A stretch of DNA of 64,000 bases from Diplonema papillatum (lineage: Eukaryota > Euglenozoa > Diplonemea > Diplonemida > Diplonemidae), in NCBI GenBank assembly GCA_030068145.1, contig JAPJBO010000729.1, positions 1 to 64,000 on the forward strand, read 5' to 3'. How positions within the stretch are numbered: the first letter of the stretch is position 1; each line of letters starts with the position of its first letter. The translations under genes were made by a program, and so were the position numbers. Under the pieces are notes generated by a model, which searched no databases, was not told the DNA's origin, and worked only from the letters and a program-made list of their open reading frames with translations. Shown piece by piece: positions 22,060 to 32,204 of the stretch.

Positions 22060-22551
22060 CTCTCCAGCCTCTGCCTACGCTGCCGACGCAGCAGCCCGTG
22101 ACGTTGCTCTGAGCGCGTCTCTGCGAAACGCTGCCGTCGCCGACGCTATTGCCACAGAGTCGGCCATCCGAGTTGCTTCCCTGTCCCCGCGTCTGTATCT
22201 GTTGCAGCCGACGCGGCGCTGAACGCGTCTCTGGCGCGTTCCCGCGCGATTGCGACGGAATCCGCGATCCGGGCAGCGTCGATCTCGCCCCGGTACGTGA
22301 GCACCAGCCCGGTGGTCGCCGCCGCGAACGCGGCCGCCTACGAGTCAGCCGTGCGCGTGGCGTCGCTGTCGCCGAGGCTGTCGCCGCGTTACTCTTCGTA
22401 CGCTGCGGCGGTCGCCCTCGACTCGTCGCTCCGCGCCGAAGCAGCCATCCGCACGGCCTCTCTGTCCCCGCGCCCGCGCCCGTACTCGTCTCCGTACACG
22501 TCGCCGCGCGCCGCCTACGAGTCTTGTCTCCGCGGTTGGGGGCTTCGATAG
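22060..22551 (+). pseudogene. Dead copy 2 of the SPR-motif gene
   Basis: Matches 26926-27420 closely at DNA level. The start codon and first codons are missing: the leader runs directly into GCCTCTGCCTACGCTGCC. A 22-bp deletion near 22196, between short GTCTGT repeats, shifts the frame, and a further internal deletion lies near 22435. The end diverges after GCCGCCTACGAG. It is certainly non-functional as this protein. Confidence 0.9.
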
Positions 22552-23099
22552 CAGTCACTTGATACCACATGAGTGATAACAAACACTCGATAGCCGACAG
22601 TTGACACCATCTAAGTGATAGCAAACACTCAATAGCAGACACGTAAGTGTTGACAAACACAAATGGCAGACACTTGATACCACATAAGTGATACACGGTG
22701 CACTAGTAAGGCCAATCACTAGTCATTTTAAAGTGAACTTACTAGTAAGAAATCTTACTAGTAATATGACTAGTGCCACTAGTCATTCTTACTAGTGCCA
22801 GTCCATTTTTAGGCGGTGGATATGGCGTGGGTGTCCGACCCACGCTCGAATACTGTTCCGCAGGTTCGTGCCGATGTTGTGCACGCAGAAACATGAATGG
22901 TGAACACTAGGTTGCCAAGCCACCTGCCGTAAGTGCGCACAACATTTCCAGTCGCCTGGCAGAGGAGTTTCCCAAGAACCTTTTGTGTTGTGAGGCAATG
23001 TTGCAGCGGAAGCCCTGCGCATACGTTTCCGTGCAGCAAAGATGTTGTGGAGGACAGCCCCGTGGTCGGGCCAAGCTCGCCATTCACTGCTGTAGAGAG

Positions 23100-23690
23100 C
23101 CAGCTGGGCACACTGATGCATAGACATGCCGAATCGCATTATGTTCCCTGCAATGATGGCACCGATAGCGCGGTATGCATCCATTGTTGTTTTCCCCTGC
23201 GGTGTTTCGTGAGTGATAAGGCTGGCGATGCGGGACCGTACGAGAATCATACTACACCAAGTTACGTACGAACTATTGCGGCCCACCCTCTGGCCCAAGT
23301 GCACTCGCTGGTGAACAATGTGGAACCACCAGGATACTTTATGAACCACCAGGCCCCGACTCCTGTCCATCAGGGCTGCCATTGTCTTCGTCAACTGTCA
23401 TCGTCATCGTCAACAGGACTACTCCCAACAAAAACAAAATGAGCATGTGTTGACGATGTCGCCCTGATGGACAGGAGTCGGGGTCTCGGCCAGAGAGGAG
23501 GGCGCGTTGCAATAGTTCTTACGTAGTATGATTCTCGTACGGTCCCACATCGCCAGCCTTGAAACACCGCAGGGGGAAAACAACAATGGATGCATACCAT
23601 GCACCGACAGCGCGCGCTATCGGTGGCATCATTGCAGAGAACAGAATGCGATTCGGCATGTCTATGCGTCATGTGCCCAGCTGGGCTCGC
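23100..23690. repeat. Large imperfect foldback inside the 4-kb transposon
   Basis: The left arm (about 23100-23385) and right arm (about 23450-23690) are inverted copies, sharing TAGACATGCCGAATCGCATT, GGATGCATACC, CCCCTGCGGTGTTTC and GGACCGTACGAGAATCATAC. Small indels separate the arms. Minus-strand ORF 22792-23394 overlaps the left arm and the TIR. Confidence 0.85.
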
Positions 23691-23691
23691 T

Positions 23692-24318
23692 AATTACTAG
23701 GGGGGCCCAAATACAATAGGTATAATATTGTATTTGGAGGGGAAGGATAGAGAAAACAGGGTTTTCAAACAGTCTGGATGCTGATAGTCTGGCTGCAGGC
23801 ACTTGCAGGTCAACATTGGAGAAAATTTGGCAAATATTTTGTGGGGTGGAAAGAGCTACCCCCCGGCATGTATGGCACCTTTTCTACACTCGATGTGGCC
23901 AAAAATCTGGCCCCCAGATGGCATTTCAGACTTTGGAAAAACCACTCCGCCGAGGAATCGAACCAGCACCCTCAGCATCACATGTGGGTGTGGTGACCGC
24001 TGGACCACGGGCTAAAACACCCGGGGGTGCGGGCCTTAGGAATTATTGATCCCTGACCTGAGGAAAATGCCACAGATAGCGAAATCAAGTAGTAGGATTG
24101 AACTTTCGGCTTCAGGAGTGTTCCACATTGAACTTCTCTCGAAAAAGAAGCTGCTCTCGCGAGGGGAAGCCCGTGGAACCCCCTGCAAAACCCCACTGGG
24201 GACAAATAATATTGTATTCCGAAACAATGCTCAACGAAACCCCCATTTCAGCGTACCTATTGTATTCCGAAACAATATTGTATTTGGGTACCTACTGTAT
24301 TTGGCCCCCCCCAGTAAT
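23692..24318. mobile_element. Nested insertion with TTACTRGGGGGG ends
   Basis: Left TTACTAGGGGGGCCCAAATA and right TATTTGGCCCCCCCCAGTAA are inverted, with further matching AAATACAATA blocks. Flanks read CGCTA on the left and TAGCG on the right, consistent with a TA duplication. It carries the inverted SINE at 23815-24015. The open frame beginning at 24046 starts inside it and therefore does not have a true transposase start. Confidence 0.75.
23815..24015 (-). repeat. tRNA-derived SINE, inverted copy
   Basis: Reverse-complement box A (23998-24008) and box B (23954-23964). The head and the body up to GGTGGAAAGAGCTA match the reverse complement of 8541-8770. Confidence 0.75.
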
Positions 24319-24338
24319 AGCGAACTTGGCCTGACCAT

Positions 24339-24995
24339 GGGGCTGTCCTACAACACCCTTGCTGCACGCGAAGCAGGGTTCAAGGCGATGGCCGACGAGT
24401 TGGTCGGGGATACCCCGAAGGCAATTTCGTTCCTGCTGTCCAAGTTTCCACTGGAGCAGGGTGGCTGCCCACCCGCAGTGGTTGTGACAATGGACGCGTA
24501 CAAACCAGGCAACGCCTTCCGTGGAGCAACAGGGAGGCAGCGTCTTGCTGTTGGACTGTCCGGGGACCTCAAGGCGACGCGGTTTCTTACTGAGTGCGAT
24601 AAGCGGAAGCCTGCCTTCCACTCATGGTGGATCTTCAGCTGCCTGCCGCATCTGAGCGCTATTCAGGAAAGTACGTTCCGCATCTGAGTCGATTTGTGTT
24701 TGGTGGTGACCACGCAGAATTGTGGTCGCTCTTTCGAGGCGTGGGCGGTGGCGGGCACCGAAGTGCCTTTTGTGCAACCTGCATTGAGACGCGGTTGGCA
24801 CACCTGCACAGATGCAAACGGCTTAGCATCCAGGAAATGCATGCGCAGGGCTTCCACTGCAACATTGCCGCCCGTATCACGGAACCAGCGCATGCCATCA
24901 CACCAGCCTTGCACGATGTGAAGGGCATGCTACGGCTCGTGATCCGGACACTTCCGGATGCTAGTCGGGTAGAAGAGGATGCAGATGAACGGTGA
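24339..24995 (+). pseudogene. Decayed DDE-type transposase-like region, frameshifted
   Basis: Frame 1 (24339-24687) gives a 116-residue segment with PAVVVTMDAYKPG (24475-24513). Frame 3 (24624-24995) continues with RFVFGGDHAELWSLF, then a spaced Cys pair (FCATC) and RLSIQEMHAQGFHC. A beta-strand ending in Asp, then GGD-x-L followed downstream by C-x2-C, resembles the catalytic-core layout of several large DDE transposase families (KDZ, Plavaka-like). That is inference from motif spacing, not a database match. A shift between frames, a missing N-terminus (replaced by the nested insertion) and a second fragment in inverted orientation near 23000 indicate decay. Confidence 0.45.
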
Positions 24996-25078
24996 GCGCA
25001 AAAAGGTGGTCCGCCTGCACGTCCCAGAAGACAATGGAACAAGACTTCCAGGAAATCGCACACCACCGCCCTACAGTA

Positions 25079-25258
25079 ACCTGCGAATGCACAACGTCGT
25101 GCAAAAAGACAGTTCGCAAAGGCGGGCTGACCCAACACCTGCTGTACGTTCATGCTGAGAAGCTTGACAAGAAGACCTGCCCCCTGTGCATGCAAAGGTT
25201 CGCCGATGCACGCAGAAGGGATGCCCACATGCGCGATGCCCACACGGGTGGAAGGTAG
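25079..25258 (+). pseudogene. Two C2H2 zinc fingers, C-terminal part of the transposon's protein
   Basis: Following the transposase-like segment in a third frame are two fingers: one from CTTSC to HLLYVH, and CPLC-x12-H-x4-H (about 25178-25243). The frame ends with a stop at 25258. No own start is convincing (only a GTG at 24992). I read it as the DNA-binding tail of the same broken protein or a small second gene of the element. Confidence 0.5.
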
Positions 25259-25986
25259 TCTTACCTCCTCTGAATTCAGCACTCTATGCCCCATGGCCCT
25301 TTCTTCCGTTGTTCCCCCCTCCCCCACCCATCACACCCTGAGCACATACCCATTCCAAACACGTTCTTGCAATCCCCCACCCATAACACCCCACATGCTT
25401 ATCCCATTCACTTGTTCTTCTCGGCAACCTGTTGTGTTCACCATTCATACTGCTGCGTGCGCAACAGCGGCAGGACGAACCTGCGGAACAGTATTCGAGC
25501 GTGGGTCGGACACCCACACCATATCCACCGCCTAAAAATGGACTTTACTGTGTAAAACACTAGCAAAAATGACAAGTGCACTAGTCATTCTTACTAGTGC
25601 ACTAGTCATTCTTACTGGTGCCATTAGTAAGAATGACTAGTGGCACTAGTAAGAATGACTAGTGGCACTAGTAAGAATGACTAGTGGCACTAGTAAGACA
25701 TTTTCACTAGTAATTCGAGACTGGAGGTCCTATGAACATGCAATGTGAATAGCCTCTATTCGAGCCAACCCCACTTTTCTCTACTGTACTGTTTTTGACT
25801 AGATAATAGCGCGGAGCTGGCTTTTTCTCCCCCTGGGAAAATGTATTTTTTTTTTCAATTCCGGACCAACTTGGCTACTGAAGCAACGAACGAACGGAGT
25901 CTCAGCTGGAAAGCTGGCGACCAGGTGGGAAACCAATCTAGACGAGTGAACGATAAATTGGAGGCTGGCCTGACTGAAGGGTAATT

Positions 25987-26018
25987 CCTTCTAGCAGTAC
26001 TGGTGTACTGCTAGAAGG
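25987..26018. other. Perfect hairpin, 14-bp stem
   Basis: CCTTCTAGCAGTAC, a four-base loop, then GTACTGCTAGAAGG. It immediately precedes the tRNA-like head at 26022. Confidence 0.9.
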
Positions 26019-26021
26019 ATG

Positions 26022-26095
26022 TATATGGGTGGCAGAGTGAGCGGGTGTCGGCCTTCAGGCCGGTGTGTCCGGGTTCAAACCCCGCCCATGACACT
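26022..26095 (+). repeat. tRNA-like sequence (SINE head or tRNA pseudogene)
   Basis: Box A TGGCAGAGTGA (26030-26040) and box B GGTTCAAACCC (26072-26082). ATGGGTG and CGCCCAT could pair as an acceptor-like stem, but the T stem then cannot form fully, so a functional tRNA is unlikely. Confidence 0.5.
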
Positions 26096-26274
26096 TTTCC
26101 GGTCGAAGATTATTTCGAGGTTTGCTGTCGTTTCGGGGCCTGATGTGCCCGAAATTTGCGTTTTTTGCGGAGTTTCTCAGCCCCCCGGAGAAATACCGGA
26201 GGGGGGGGCGGCGGGAAAAGGCTGCCCCAGGGCGGCCCCCCCCCGTGCTGGGCCCCGGGTAAGAGGCCAAACTT

Positions 26275-26650
26275 TACACCCGAACTTAGCTTCACCCGGA
26301 CTTTGTTTCGCCCGAACTTAGCTTCACCCGAGCTTTGCTTCGCCCGAACTTTGCTTCACCTAACTTTGCTCACCCGAACTTAGCTTCGCCCGAACTTTGT
26401 TTCGCCCGAACTTAGCTTCACCAGAACTTTGCTTCACCCGAACTTAGCTTCGCCCGAACTTTGCTTCACCAGAACTTAGCTTCGCCCGAACTTTGCTTCA
26501 CCCGAACTTAGCTTCGCCGAACTTTGTTTCGCCCGATCTTAGCTTCACCAGAACGTCCGAACTTTGCTTCACCCAGAACTTAGCTTCGCCCGGACTTTGT
26601 TTCGCCCGAACTTAGCTTCGCCCGAACTTTGCTGTTCCCCGAACTTTAAC
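26275..26650 (+). repeat. 16-bp tandem repeat, about 23 copies
   Basis: Alternates CACCCGAACTTAGCTT and CGCCCGAACTTTGCTT with single-base variants and occasional short units. Confidence 0.9.
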
Positions 26651-26911
26651 TGCTGCCTCCAGTCTCGCCTAGCCGAGCGCATGTACTTTTACTAGTAAGA
26701 ACACTGAATTCCTAATGACTAGTGCACCGTGTAGCAAGCACTCTACAACTAACACACACTTTCAAGCAACCAACTGCCATTCGATGGCAAACTCTGTACA
26801 AACACTCGATATGCAAGCACGCAATATCGACCACTTCATACCAAAGACTCCACAACAAACACACGACAGAAGCCATTCGAACCCAAACAAGAACAAAAAA
26901 CACACTCCAAG

Positions 26912-27487
26912 ATGTCGTACCTCGCCTCTGCCTACGCTGCCGACGCCGCAGCCCGCGACGTTGCTCTGAGCGCGTCTCTGCGAAACGCTGCCGTCGCCGA
27001 CGCTATTGCCACGGAGTCGGCCATCCGAGTTGCTTCCCTGTCCCCGCGTCTGTACACGGGGAGCCCGTACGCAGCGTCTGTTGCAGCCGACGCGGCGCTG
27101 AACGCGTCTCTGGCGCGTTCCCGCGCGATTGCGACGGAATCCGCGATCCGGGCAGCGTCGATCTCGCCCCGGTACGTGAGCACCAGCCCGGTGGTCGCCG
27201 CCGCGAACGCGGCCGCCTACGAGTCAGCCGTGCGCGTGGCGTCGCTGTCGCCGAGGCTCTCGCCGCGTTACTCTTCGTACGCTGCGGAGGTCGCCCTCGA
27301 CTCGTCGCTCCGCCGCGCCGCCGCCGCCGAAGCCGCCGCCACAGAGTCGGCCATCCGAGTTGCTTCCCTGTCCCCGCGCCTGCGCCCGTACTCATCCCCG
27401 TACACGTCGCCGCGCGCCGCCTACGCTGCCGACATCGCACACGCCTCGGCCGTCCGAGCCTCGCTCTCCCCGCGCCTGTACTACTGA
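26912..27487 (+). CDS. Ala/Ser-rich SPR-motif protein, 191 aa
   Basis: A single-exon gene with strong GC3 bias. The protein has no recognised domain. It consists of Ala-rich, probably helical blocks punctuated by S-[LI]-S-P-R-[LFY]: residues 42-47, 83-88, 111-116, 152-157 and 184-189, the first, second and fourth preceded by ATESAIR. There is no signal peptide or membrane segment. The start is supported by the leader block AACAAGAACAAAAAACACAC, also present before the dead copies at 21767 and 22060. AATAAA lies 56 bp after the stop. The SP-R sites could be phosphorylated or bind a partner, for example in the cytoskeleton, but this is speculation. A relative with the same motif is encoded at 44925-45530. 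Confidence 0.8.
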   Translation: MSYLASAYAADAAARDVALSASLRNAAVADAIATESAIRVASLSPRLYTGSPYAASVAADAALNASLARSRAIATESAIRAASISPRYVSTSPVVAAANAAAYESAVRVASLSPRLSPRYSSYAAEVALDSSLRRAAAAEAAATESAIRVASLSPRLRPYSSPYTSPRAAYAADIAHASAVRASLSPRLYY

Positions 27488-27542
27488 AAAGACGAGAGCT
27501 CGCCACTCGCACAACCGCGGTTGATCTAAACCCTGTTTCCCA

Positions 27543-27548
27543 AATAAA
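27543..27548 (+). terminator. Candidate poly(A) signal AATAAA
   Basis: Located 56 bp after the SPR gene stop codon. It is a match to the canonical eukaryotic signal. Confidence 0.5.
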
Positions 27549-27549
27549 C

Positions 27550-28210
27550 CGATGACGATGACGGCCGGAAGAGAGAGAGAGAGGAGTTTGTTTTCGGTTT
27601 GAGCTCTGTGCGTTAGCGCAAAGCTAGGACGCTATATGTGGAAAACGCCACGGTTTGCGGCGACGCAGCTTCTCATTGCCAGCACTTCACGTTTTTTGGG
27701 TGAAAGAAAAGAAACCGATCAAGGCCCAGGCTGACACTCGCTGTCGTCGGGGGGAAAAAAAAAGTGGAGAACAGTCTCAAGTTTCAGTCTGTTGAGAAAC
27801 AGGCTAAAAAAAAAAAAAAAAAAAACGAGTTGGAAATCACTCTGCCACCAAGTGGCAGCACGTTTGTTCGTGCGATTTGACCTGTACGCGTTCAGGATAA
27901 ACCGCTGCCAACGTTCCCTTTTAGCTGTAACAAGTATGCTCTCCAAGGAGGTAGTTACTGGTTATCGCAAGAAAACAGCCCGGCAGATCTACGGCAAAAT
28001 CCCGGGAAAATCGGGAATAGAGCAAGTCCTTAGTTATTTTTCTCCGTCTGCGGAGGAAGGAAGTCCCTCCGGGAAATAGAATCAGTTGCTTCCCCCCCTA
28101 CTTGTTTTGATGCGTTGTCTCTCATGTGCGGTGTGACGGTCAGGGACACCCTTCTTCGTTGCGTCAAAGAAAAGAGGATTTCGCCCCTTTTGGACGCCCA
28201 CAGTGCCGCA
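27550..28210. other. Intergenic, no gene recognised
   Basis: Contains a GA tract near 27568 and an A run near 27806. Nothing else is identified. Confidence 0.5.
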
Positions 28211-28215
28211 CGATG

Positions 28216-28400
28216 TATCCCCTTTTTTTTTTACATAAGCGCCAGCTTGGAAGGAAATGCTCGACAAACGCTGCTAAACAAAGGACCGAAGGGATTCCCA
28301 AGTGCTGTAAACCACGTGTTAAACGGACGTGAGGTCATGAGGGTGTACCCCTACGCGAGTGAGTAAAACAACACACGGTGGTGAATGCGAAGAACAAATC
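28216..28400 (+). repeat. Dispersed repeat family H, copy 2
   Basis: Shares CAGCTTGGAAGGAAATGCTC and the GGACGTGAGGTCATG block with 16538-16690; it extends into GTGAATGCGAAGAACAAATC. Confidence 0.75.
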
Positions 28401-28941
28401 AGATTGTGTTCGTATTGTATTTGCCCCTCTACCTCTATATTTCTCTCCCTTCCATTCGGAGTCAAAGCAGCTACGTCGAGTATTTGCGACCAATCACACC
28501 GCACGGCGTGACCAGATCCCGCTGTAGACTCGCACACCCCTCCCCGCCCCCACTTCGTGCGATCGAGTTCATCCCTCCAAATGCTGTCCTCCCTGTCCTT
28601 CCCCCTTCTTCTCCTCCTCTTTTTCTTTTGAAAGTATGCCAATACTGCAGGGAATAGTTGACTAGACCTCTTGAGTGTGTGCTAACCACGAATTAGGAGT
28701 CGAGAGAACCTACAAAGCCAAAAGCAAAGACAGAAAAAGCGAAGAATAAAAAGCACCTTCTTTTTTCCATCTATCTTTGTCAAGAGCTGCAACTCAACTA
28801 TTCTTGAAAGCATGCACAAAAATGTGGATTCGTCAACAGTATTTGTACCATCCTTCCAAAAGAAAAAGGGGGGGAGAGAAAAAAGAAATCACAAAACAGA
28901 GAGCCGCCTCTCCCACACGTTCCCTCGTTCTTTTTTTACCA

Positions 28942-29145
28942 TAAGCACCAGCTTGGAAGGACATGCTCGACGATGCTGCCCGACAAAGAACAGAAGGGAT
29001 CCCGAGTGCTGTAACTACCGAACCACGTGTTGAACGGACGTGAGATCATGCGGGTCTACCCCTACACGACAAATCACACAAACACAGCAGGTCAAAGTCC
29101 TGAGTGAGAAAGCAACACACGTGGTGTAAGCGAAGAACAAATCAG
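28942..29145 (+). repeat. Dispersed repeat family H, copy 3
   Basis: Same blocks as 28216-28400. The following sequence (CTCTATATTTCCTCCC then ATTCGGAGTC) also matches that after copy 2, so the unit is at least 250 bp. Confidence 0.75.
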
Positions 29146-29424
29146 ATTACCTCTATATTTCCTCCCGTCATTCGGAGTCGAACCAGCTACGTCGAGTATT
29201 TTCTCGTTTCATTCACTTACTCTTACGAGGCTCTTGCAAACCCCTTCTGTCTCTTTTCTCCTTTCAAAGATACTTGCGTGATATTAGTGCTCTGCCTTAC
29301 TAGTAAGGAACCATGCTAAGCTTTATACCTGTGCTCTACGTAGTAAATTGTTTTGCGTCGGTGAATCCCGCTTTGGCTTCTGAGTCCACCGCGCAAGGTT
29401 TCCTCCTTTATTGTTTTTTGAACA

Positions 29425-29710
29425 AGCACCTGCTTTGTAGGAAATACTTTGAGGAGACTGCCAGTTGCGAAATCTCATTTTGGAATATTGTTTGCGATAG
29501 TGTGGTACTCATCGGCATGCCGGTGACTCCCCCACTATCGCAAAATCTCAAAGGAGGTAAATGTGCTTCAGCCCACACGAAACACAGGTAAAACTGGGTT
29601 TAGTGGCGGGCGTAAGCGTTCAACAAAAAAGACCCACTTTGTAGCTGTGTTGTTTTCTCCCCCTCTACCCGTCGAAAATGAGCACAAAGCAGTCCCTCGA
29701 GTATTTCTCG
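29425..29710 (+). repeat. Dispersed repeat family C copy with a 65-bp insertion
   Basis: Matches 31788-32005 except for 29478-29542. Confidence 0.8.
29478..29542. mobile_element. 65-bp miniature insertion with 8-bp target duplication
   Basis: Flanked by AAATCTCA at 29470-29477 and 29543-29550. It is absent from the family C copies at 12938 and 31788. It contains TTGCGATAGTG and CACTATCGCAA arms. Eight-base duplications are typical of hAT-type elements, but this is far smaller than usual. Confidence 0.6.
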
Positions 29711-31584
29711 TTGTCTACCTTCTCAATATGACCATCCCCCAGTGCCGGCACGAGAAGACTACCACGACAAAAAAATGGGCACGAGCTGAACTAGATTACG
29801 CAAGTTTTTTTCTCCTTGTTCCACTGTACTGTTCCCTTCCCCCGTCCGACACCCCCCTCCCCCCATCCCTTTCGTAGCTCATTCTTGTTTCATTCTTCTG
29901 TTTTCTTTCTGCCGTCGACCCTCAAGCTTGCATTTTGAAGTCGCTGTGTATCACTCCCTTCATTCCGTCACCCCCCCTCGTCCAAGCTCGTAGGGGCGCT
30001 TCTCCCCGAGACAGATTTGCCCGTGCTCTCGGAGCATGGGTAGTCCTTGGCTGTGACGAGCTACGAACCGAACGCCTTTGGTCTTCGCACTGTTGCCGTA
30101 GGTCCGGATTTCTTTTTTGCGCAGAAGGCCTGGCTCGACGTCGGACAGACCTCGTCTGGCTTCTGTACGCTGACGGTATTGCTTTGAGGCTCTACGATTG
30201 ATTGGTATCATCGTTTTGCACCGCACGGCAGTGAAAACGGGTGTGCACGAAGCGAGGCCAACCCATTGTTAGGTCGTGACTTTCAAACCGAGACCTTCAA
30301 TCCACCAATAACGCTATTCAAGATCTTGTCGGCGGTCGAAGCCGCCAAAGCACCCTTCGTGCTGCTGGGGATACTGGCTGTCTCTAGAGGAGGGGTCTTA
30401 TACAGTGCAAGTGCCAAGCCCCGTGGTACGGCATGCCTTGATGCTTTGGTTGATTGGGGAAGTCGGTAGCCATTGGACCCCACAGGCCCGTATGTTCTGC
30501 ATGAAGCTGACTCCGGTGTGTTCACTGGTGGCGAGAGAAGGCGGGGAACGGAGAGAGGTTGTGGCACGGTTCCAACTTCGACTCAAGCTTTTTGCACTTC
30601 TTCTTCCTTCTTCTTCTTCTTCTTTTCCCTCGAGAATGAAAGCGACTGGTGAATCAGGCTCGATTTTTGTTTTTCTGAGCCCTCTTTTTTTCTTCTTTTC
30701 CCCTTCGATCGTTTTCCGGAAGTTCTTCCTTCTTCAAAACGAAAGGATCCGAAACAAAAAAAAAAAAAAGAGTTTCCCTTTTTCAAAAACTTTAACTCTA
30801 AAAAAGGCGCCATTTGTCAACGCGGTGTGGATTACTAGCGGCACGGTCAGCATGCGCTGAAAACAGGAAGTCTGCTATGGTGCTTCGTGGTGGTCATAGC
30901 CACGTAGGGTACTCGGACAAGTGAGGTTCAAAGTATGAAGGACCAGAGCGCCCGCTGCAGCACCAACTCCGGTGCCGCCACTCACTGTAGCAGAGCCGCA
31001 ACCTGCAGCGCGCCTCCGGAGCGACTTACGCCCGCCGTAGCAGTGCGAAGAGAAGTGAGGAGACCGGAAACTCCCCGGAGAGATGGTCCCTGCACTCTAA
31101 CTCGTCTCTCTCTCTCTCTCTGAAGGATCTTGCACAGGCGTGGGTGACGGTTAGGGCAAAGGGCCAGCCGTATTGCGAGGAATGGCCGTTTAGACATTTC
31201 TAACGTAAGCTCCACCGAGCTCTGGCCTTTCGCTACATCGATCAACTGTCTGCTCGGCGCATTCTGGCGATCAAAACTGTCTGCTCGGCGCCGCGGTGTA
31301 GTGTCAAAGCGTCAAAGCCTGCGCAGGACACTGTCAATTGCCATTTGCCGCTGACAGCCCGTAACGTACCCCACACTGAGATGCCGCCTTCGGCGGAAGG
31401 CACACCTCGTCCAAATGCTGCCACGGCTTCCGGTCTCAACGCATTCCCAAAAGCGAACTGGCACTCTGAGCATGCCCACCCTTTTCTAGTCCCACAACAA
31501 GATTCGAAGGTCATTTGGTCTAAACGTCACTTTAAGAAGCAGTGCAGGGGGCAGGAAGGGGAGGGGAAGATAGGTCTGCGAGGG
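29711..31584. other. Intergenic, no gene recognised
   Basis: Includes a partial family B copy (29990-30075), pyrimidine tracts (30600-30720), an A run near 30757 and a TC tract near 31107. A plus-strand frame of 151 codons (30405-30860) is Ser/Phe/Lys low complexity and not convincing. Confidence 0.5.
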
Positions 31585-31757
31585 ATGCTTGGTCCAGTGG
31601 CGGCCGGCATGACGCCGCTGATGGCGGCAGCGGCGGGGGGCCACGCGGCCGTCGTCGACTACCTGATTTCGACCGGCGCCGACCTGGACATGCAAGGCCT
31701 GTGGCGACCCACCGCCGTCTTCGTGGCTTCTTCGCAGGGACGCACGGACTGCGTTAG
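31585..31757 (+). CDS. Ankyrin-repeat gene, exon 1 (reconstructed)
   Basis: Encodes almost two ankyrin repeats starting from ATG: GMTPLMAAAAGGHAAVVDYL and GRTDCVR. A GT donor follows at 31758 in phase 2. Joining the last two bases to the G at 39364 recreates a clean repeat (TDCVR then LLAKAGANLD). The three exons total 1,074 nt, 357 codons plus stop, and give about 11 repeats with no other domain, so the product is a soluble protein-interaction scaffold. The ATG at 31585 is the simplest start, but upstream exons cannot be excluded. The splice sites are predicted, not observed. Confidence 0.75.
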
Positions 31758-31787
31758 GTCTGCCCTCCTCCCGACACCTTTTTTCGT

Positions 31788-32005
31788 TGTATAAGCACCT
31801 GCTTTGTAGGAAATGCTTGAAGAGACTGCCCGTAGCGATAGACAAAGGAGGTAAATGTGCTGTAGCCCACACGAAACACAGGTAAATCTGGGTTTAGTGG
31901 CGGGCGTACGCGTTCAACCAAAAGACCCACGTTGTAGTTGTATTGTTTTCTCCCCCTCTAGCCTCCTTCGAAATGAGCACAAGGCAGTCCCTTGAGTATT
32001 TTGTT
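31788..32005 (+). repeat. Dispersed repeat family C, fullest uninterrupted copy
   Basis: Landmarks from AAGCACCTGCTTTGTAGGAA to CAGTCCCTTGAGTATTT. It begins 30 bp into the predicted intron. Confidence 0.8.
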
Positions 32006-32204
32006 AACAATTGCTGGTACCATAGCCCTGTCACTGCCTGACTCCCAGCCTCACTGGTCGACCGGAGACCGTAAAACACGAAACGCTACCGAACATAAAC
32101 TTACACTCTATTAAAGTACATCCGGTCAACCAGAGACCCACTCAAAAAAAAACAGGCTTCCGAAAATTCGAAACAGTCCACAAACACAAAGAAATGGTTC
32201 GGAG

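Larger units (their letters stand above)
25713..26688. other. Second nested insertion in the right terminal repeat
   Basis: The ACTAGT-rich right end is interrupted here; CGAGACTGGAGG at 25717 and CCTCCAGTCTCG at 26657 are inverted at the junctions. It contains a perfect hairpin, a tRNA-like head and a 16-bp array. Confidence 0.6.
22694..26731. mobile_element. 4,038-bp TA-flanked DNA transposon with nested insertions
   Basis: Begins CACGGTGCACTAGT and ends ACTAGTGCACCGTG, with TA outside both ends (22692-22693, 26732-26733). The joined flanks read AGTGATAGCAAGCACTC, matching AGTGATAGCAAACACTC at about 22615-22631, so the empty site is known. Subterminal regions are packed with ACTAGT and AAGAATGACTAGT. 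An inner inverted repeat (about 22798-22910 and 25435-25545, with TTTTTAGGCGGTGGATATGG) continues the terminal repeat. Inside are a decayed transposase-like region, a foldback and two nested insertions. TA duplication suggests a Tc1/mariner-like or other TA-targeting group; the transposase family is not settled. Confidence 0.88.

Noticed and set aside
22792-23394. 200-codon minus-strand ORF as an independent gene
   Set aside because: It spans the foldback arm and the terminal inverted repeat; it contains a fragment matching the transposase-like region and is best seen as rearranged transposon sequence.
24046-24687. Full 213-aa ORF as a gene
   Set aside because: Its first 98 codons lie mainly in the nested insertion; only the part after about 24339 belongs to the transposase-like sequence.
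26022-26095. Functional tRNA gene
   Set aside because: Boxes A and B are good, but acceptor and T stems cannot both form and the anticodon loop is not seven bases.
30405-30860. 151-codon plus-strand ORF
   Set aside because: Low-complexity Ser/Phe/Lys tract from pyrimidine and A runs; no family resemblance.
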